Assembly: GCA_902581605.1 (NCBI GenBank)
Contig: CACHPE010000001.1
Location: 1-64,000 of the forward strand
Source: an uncultured Pelagibacteraceae bacterium
GTDB taxonomy: Bacteria; Pseudomonadota; Alphaproteobacteria; Pelagibacterales; Pelagibacteraceae
Direction of reading: 5' to 3'
DNA length: 64,000 bases
The position numbers were made by a program, and so were the translations under genes. The notes under the pieces were generated by a model. It ran no database searches. It had not been told where the DNA came from and worked only from the letters and a program-made list of their open reading frames with translations. Every line of letters begins with the position of its first letter. Within the stretch, counting starts at the first letter, position 1. Positions 62,304 to 64,000 of the stretch are shown here, one piece after another.

Positions 62304-62396
62304 ATGCCTAAGAAAAGAAAAAAAGCGGCAAAGAAAACTAAGAAAAAAGCTAAGAAAAAAGCTAAGAAAAAAGCAAAAAAAAGAAGAAGAAAATAG
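62304..62396 (+). CDS. 30-aa Lys/Arg/Ala micropeptide, histone-H1-tail-like (not in the ORF track)
   Basis: MPKKRKKAAKKTKKKAKKKAKKKAKKRRRK; SD GGGAG; dedicated terminator downstream. Confidence 0.7.
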   Translation: MPKKRKKAAKKTKKKAKKKAKKKAKKRRRK

Positions 62397-62414
62397 TAAC
62401 TTAGTATTCTTTAC

Positions 62415-62459
62415 AAAAAACGCTTCTCATTACATTTTGTATGAGAGGCGTTTTTTTTT
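62415..62459. terminator. Strong bidirectional intrinsic terminator between the poly-Lys ORF and CarD
   Basis: AAAAAACGCTTCTCAT-TACATTTTGT-ATGAGAGGCGTTTTTTTTT. Confidence 0.92.
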
Positions 62460-63363
62460 ATTCTTCAATCGGTTCGTCGTTATCAGAAATTGGCTCGTCT
62501 ACAGGTAGTTCACTAGTTGGAGCTTTTGAAGCTGCTACTGGCTGTGGCTGACCACCTAAATTTCTTTTCAGTGCTTTATCTAATTTTTTCTGAGTGTCCT
62601 CAAAAGAAACATTTAAAACAATCTGAAATTCAGATAAAATTCTTTCATAAGCCTTTTCAAATAATTGTCTTTCACTATAAGACTGGTCAACCATAAGGTC
62701 ATCACCCTTATTTAAATCTCTGACAACCTCAGCTAATTCATATATTTTTCCAGAAGATATTTTCGCTTCATATTCTTGTGCTCTTCTACTCCACATTGAT
62801 CTTTTAATTTTTGGCTTACTTTTTAATATTGAAATACATTTGTTAACCTGATTAATAGTTGCCAAAGGTCTCAAGTGAGACTGTTTGTTTACAGGGACCA
62901 TTCCATTAGCTTTATCTTTTTCAAACTTAATAACATATGTTTCAACATCAATTCCACCAATATTAATTTTTTTGAACTCAGTAATTTGGCCTACACCATG
63001 CTTTGGATAAACAACGTGATCTTTAATTTTATATTCTCTTTTTTCGGTTTCTTGTTTTTTAACTTTTTTTATTTCAGGTTTAACTTCATTAGTTTTTGAA
63101 ATTCTTAAATTATCTACTTTTGTTTCATCTGTTGTTTCTGCAACTTTAACAGTTTTTTTTATTTTTTTTGCTTTAGGTAAAACTTTTTTGGCAATTTTTT
63201 TGGTCTTTTTTGAAATTATTTTTTTAGCTTTTTTAGCTTTTTTAGCTTTTACAGTTTTTTTTGATTTGACAACCGTCCTTTTAGAAACTTTTTTTTTCAC
63301 TTTTTTGTCTGATTTGCCTTTAAAGATTTTCTTTAAAATATTTTTCGTACTTATTTTGCTCAT
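62458..63363 (-). CDS. CarD/CdnL-family transcription regulator with Lys/Ala-rich N-terminal tail
   Basis: CarD domain [26 protein letters not shown]...[17 protein letters not shown]-terminus [29 protein letters not shown]; start at MSKISTKN preferred. Confidence 0.92.
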   Translation of the reverse strand: MSKISTKNILKKIFKGKSDKKVKKKVSKRTVVKSKKTVKAKKAKKAKKIISKKTKKIAKKVLPKAKKIKKTVKVAETTDETKVDNLRISKTNEVKPEIKKVKKQETEKREYKIKDHVVYPKHGVGQITEFKKINIGGIDVETYVIKFEKDKANGMVPVNKQSHLRPLATINQVNKCISILKSKPKIKRSMWSRRAQEYEAKISSGKIYELAEVVRDLNKGDDLMVDQSYSERQLFEKAYERILSEFQIVLNVSFEDTQKKLDKALKRNLGGQPQPVAASKAPTSELPVDEPISDNDEPIEE

Positions 63364-63646
63364 TTTTAAATTTTTCATGATCCGCTGGTGGATCTTTTTT
63401 TTCACTTATGTTAGGCCAGATTTCAGAATATTTTTTATTGATCTCTAACCATTTTTCACTTCCAGGTTCAGTATCCGCTTTTATGGCATCGACAGGACAT
63501 TCTGGCTCGCAAACGCCACAATCTATACACTCATCGGGTTTAATTACAAGCATATTTTTACCCTCGTAAAAGCAATCAACTGGACAGACATCAACGCAGT
63601 CTGTTAGTTTGCACTTGATACAATTATCGTTAACGATATATGTCAT
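63320..63646 (-). CDS. fdxA: 7Fe ferredoxin FdxA
   Basis: [51 protein letters not shown]. Confidence 0.97.
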   Translation of the reverse strand: MTYIVNDNCIKCKLTDCVDVCPVDCFYEGKNMLVIKPDECIDCGVCEPECPVDAIKADTEPGSEKWLEINKKYSEIWPNISEKKDPPADHEKFKNEQNKYEKYFKENL

Positions 63647-64000
63647 TTTGAATTTTGTTTAATTTTTTCTTTAATATCGCCCATTGTTTTATTGTCAATA
63701 TAAAGTAATCCCGCAAGTCGTCTCATTAAATTAGTTTCGTATATATCAGCATCATTGTTTGAGTAAATTATAGACCATAAAGCCTCTACGATTTTAATTT
63801 TATCTTGCTCAGGTAAATTTTTTACCTCCCTAGTAAATTCTAAAATTTGATTTGAGTTTTCTTCAATTATTTTTGCATCTTCAATTGTTTTAGAAATATT
63901 TTCATCTTCTACACCAAGCTCTTTAAGTGTTTTTTTTATAATTTTTTCCTCTTTATTAGTATAATTCTCATCTATTTTAGCAGCATGAATTAATAAAGCA
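63643..64000 (-). CDS. TerB-like protein (partial, 5' end outside the window)
   Basis: Reverse-strand [29 protein letters not shown]...[24 protein letters not shown] overlap with fdxA. Confidence 0.75.
   Translation of the reverse strand, partial: ALLIHAAKIDENYTNKEEKIIKKTLKELGVEDENISKTIEDAKIIEENSNQILEFTREVKNLPEQDKIKIVEALWSIIYSNNDADIYETNLMRRLAGLLYIDNKTMGDIKEKIKQNSK

Noticed and set aside
62875-63448. Plus-strand ORFs opposite carD
   Set aside because: Phe-rich translations of the complement of Lys-rich codons; artefact of the poly-Lys tail.
1-64000. CRISPR arrays, prophage, transposases, defence islands
   Set aside because: None seen: no regular spaced repeats, no integrase/transposase/phage motifs; gene content is core metabolism.

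Overview
This AT-rich window with very short intergenic gaps looks like core chromosome of a streamlined alphaproteobacterium, most likely the SAR11/Pelagibacter clade. That assignment is inferred from gene content, gene order and base composition; no search was run. Nearly all of it is housekeeping: holA-lptE-leuS, a porin, grpE-dnaK-dnaJ, dapB-nth, rsmI/LpoA-like/BON, maeB, murJ-trpS-nifU, tsaB-fur-miaB-phoH-ybeY-lnt-metK, nusA-infB-rbfA-rpsO-pnp, fabI-fabB-fabA/irr, rubrerythrin-FeS-DUF3501, dut-coaBC-ubiB-ubiE, mutM-rpsT-dnaA-dnaN, plsC-lysA-lptM-argH, coq7-dsbB, tRNA-Leu(CAA), an acyl-CoA ligase, a CarD-family protein and fdxA. I saw no phage, transposon or CRISPR. The observations most worth following are: (1) an unlisted 30-aa poly-Lys/Ala/Arg ORF at 62304-62396 with its own promoter-like sequence, a 17-bp palindrome, an SD and a strong terminator, convergent with a CarD protein that carries a histone-H1-like Lys/Ala tail; (2) an unlisted 42-aa ArfA-like ribosome-rescue ORF at 7652-7780; (3) a shared Irr/ICE-box-like operator upstream of irr/fabA and of rubrerythrin; (4) a promoter followed by a terminator in front of nusA (possible attenuator); (5) a 53-bp divergent 5' overlap of a polysaccharide deacetylase gene and a shortened tsaB; (6) several genes absent from their canonical operon slots.
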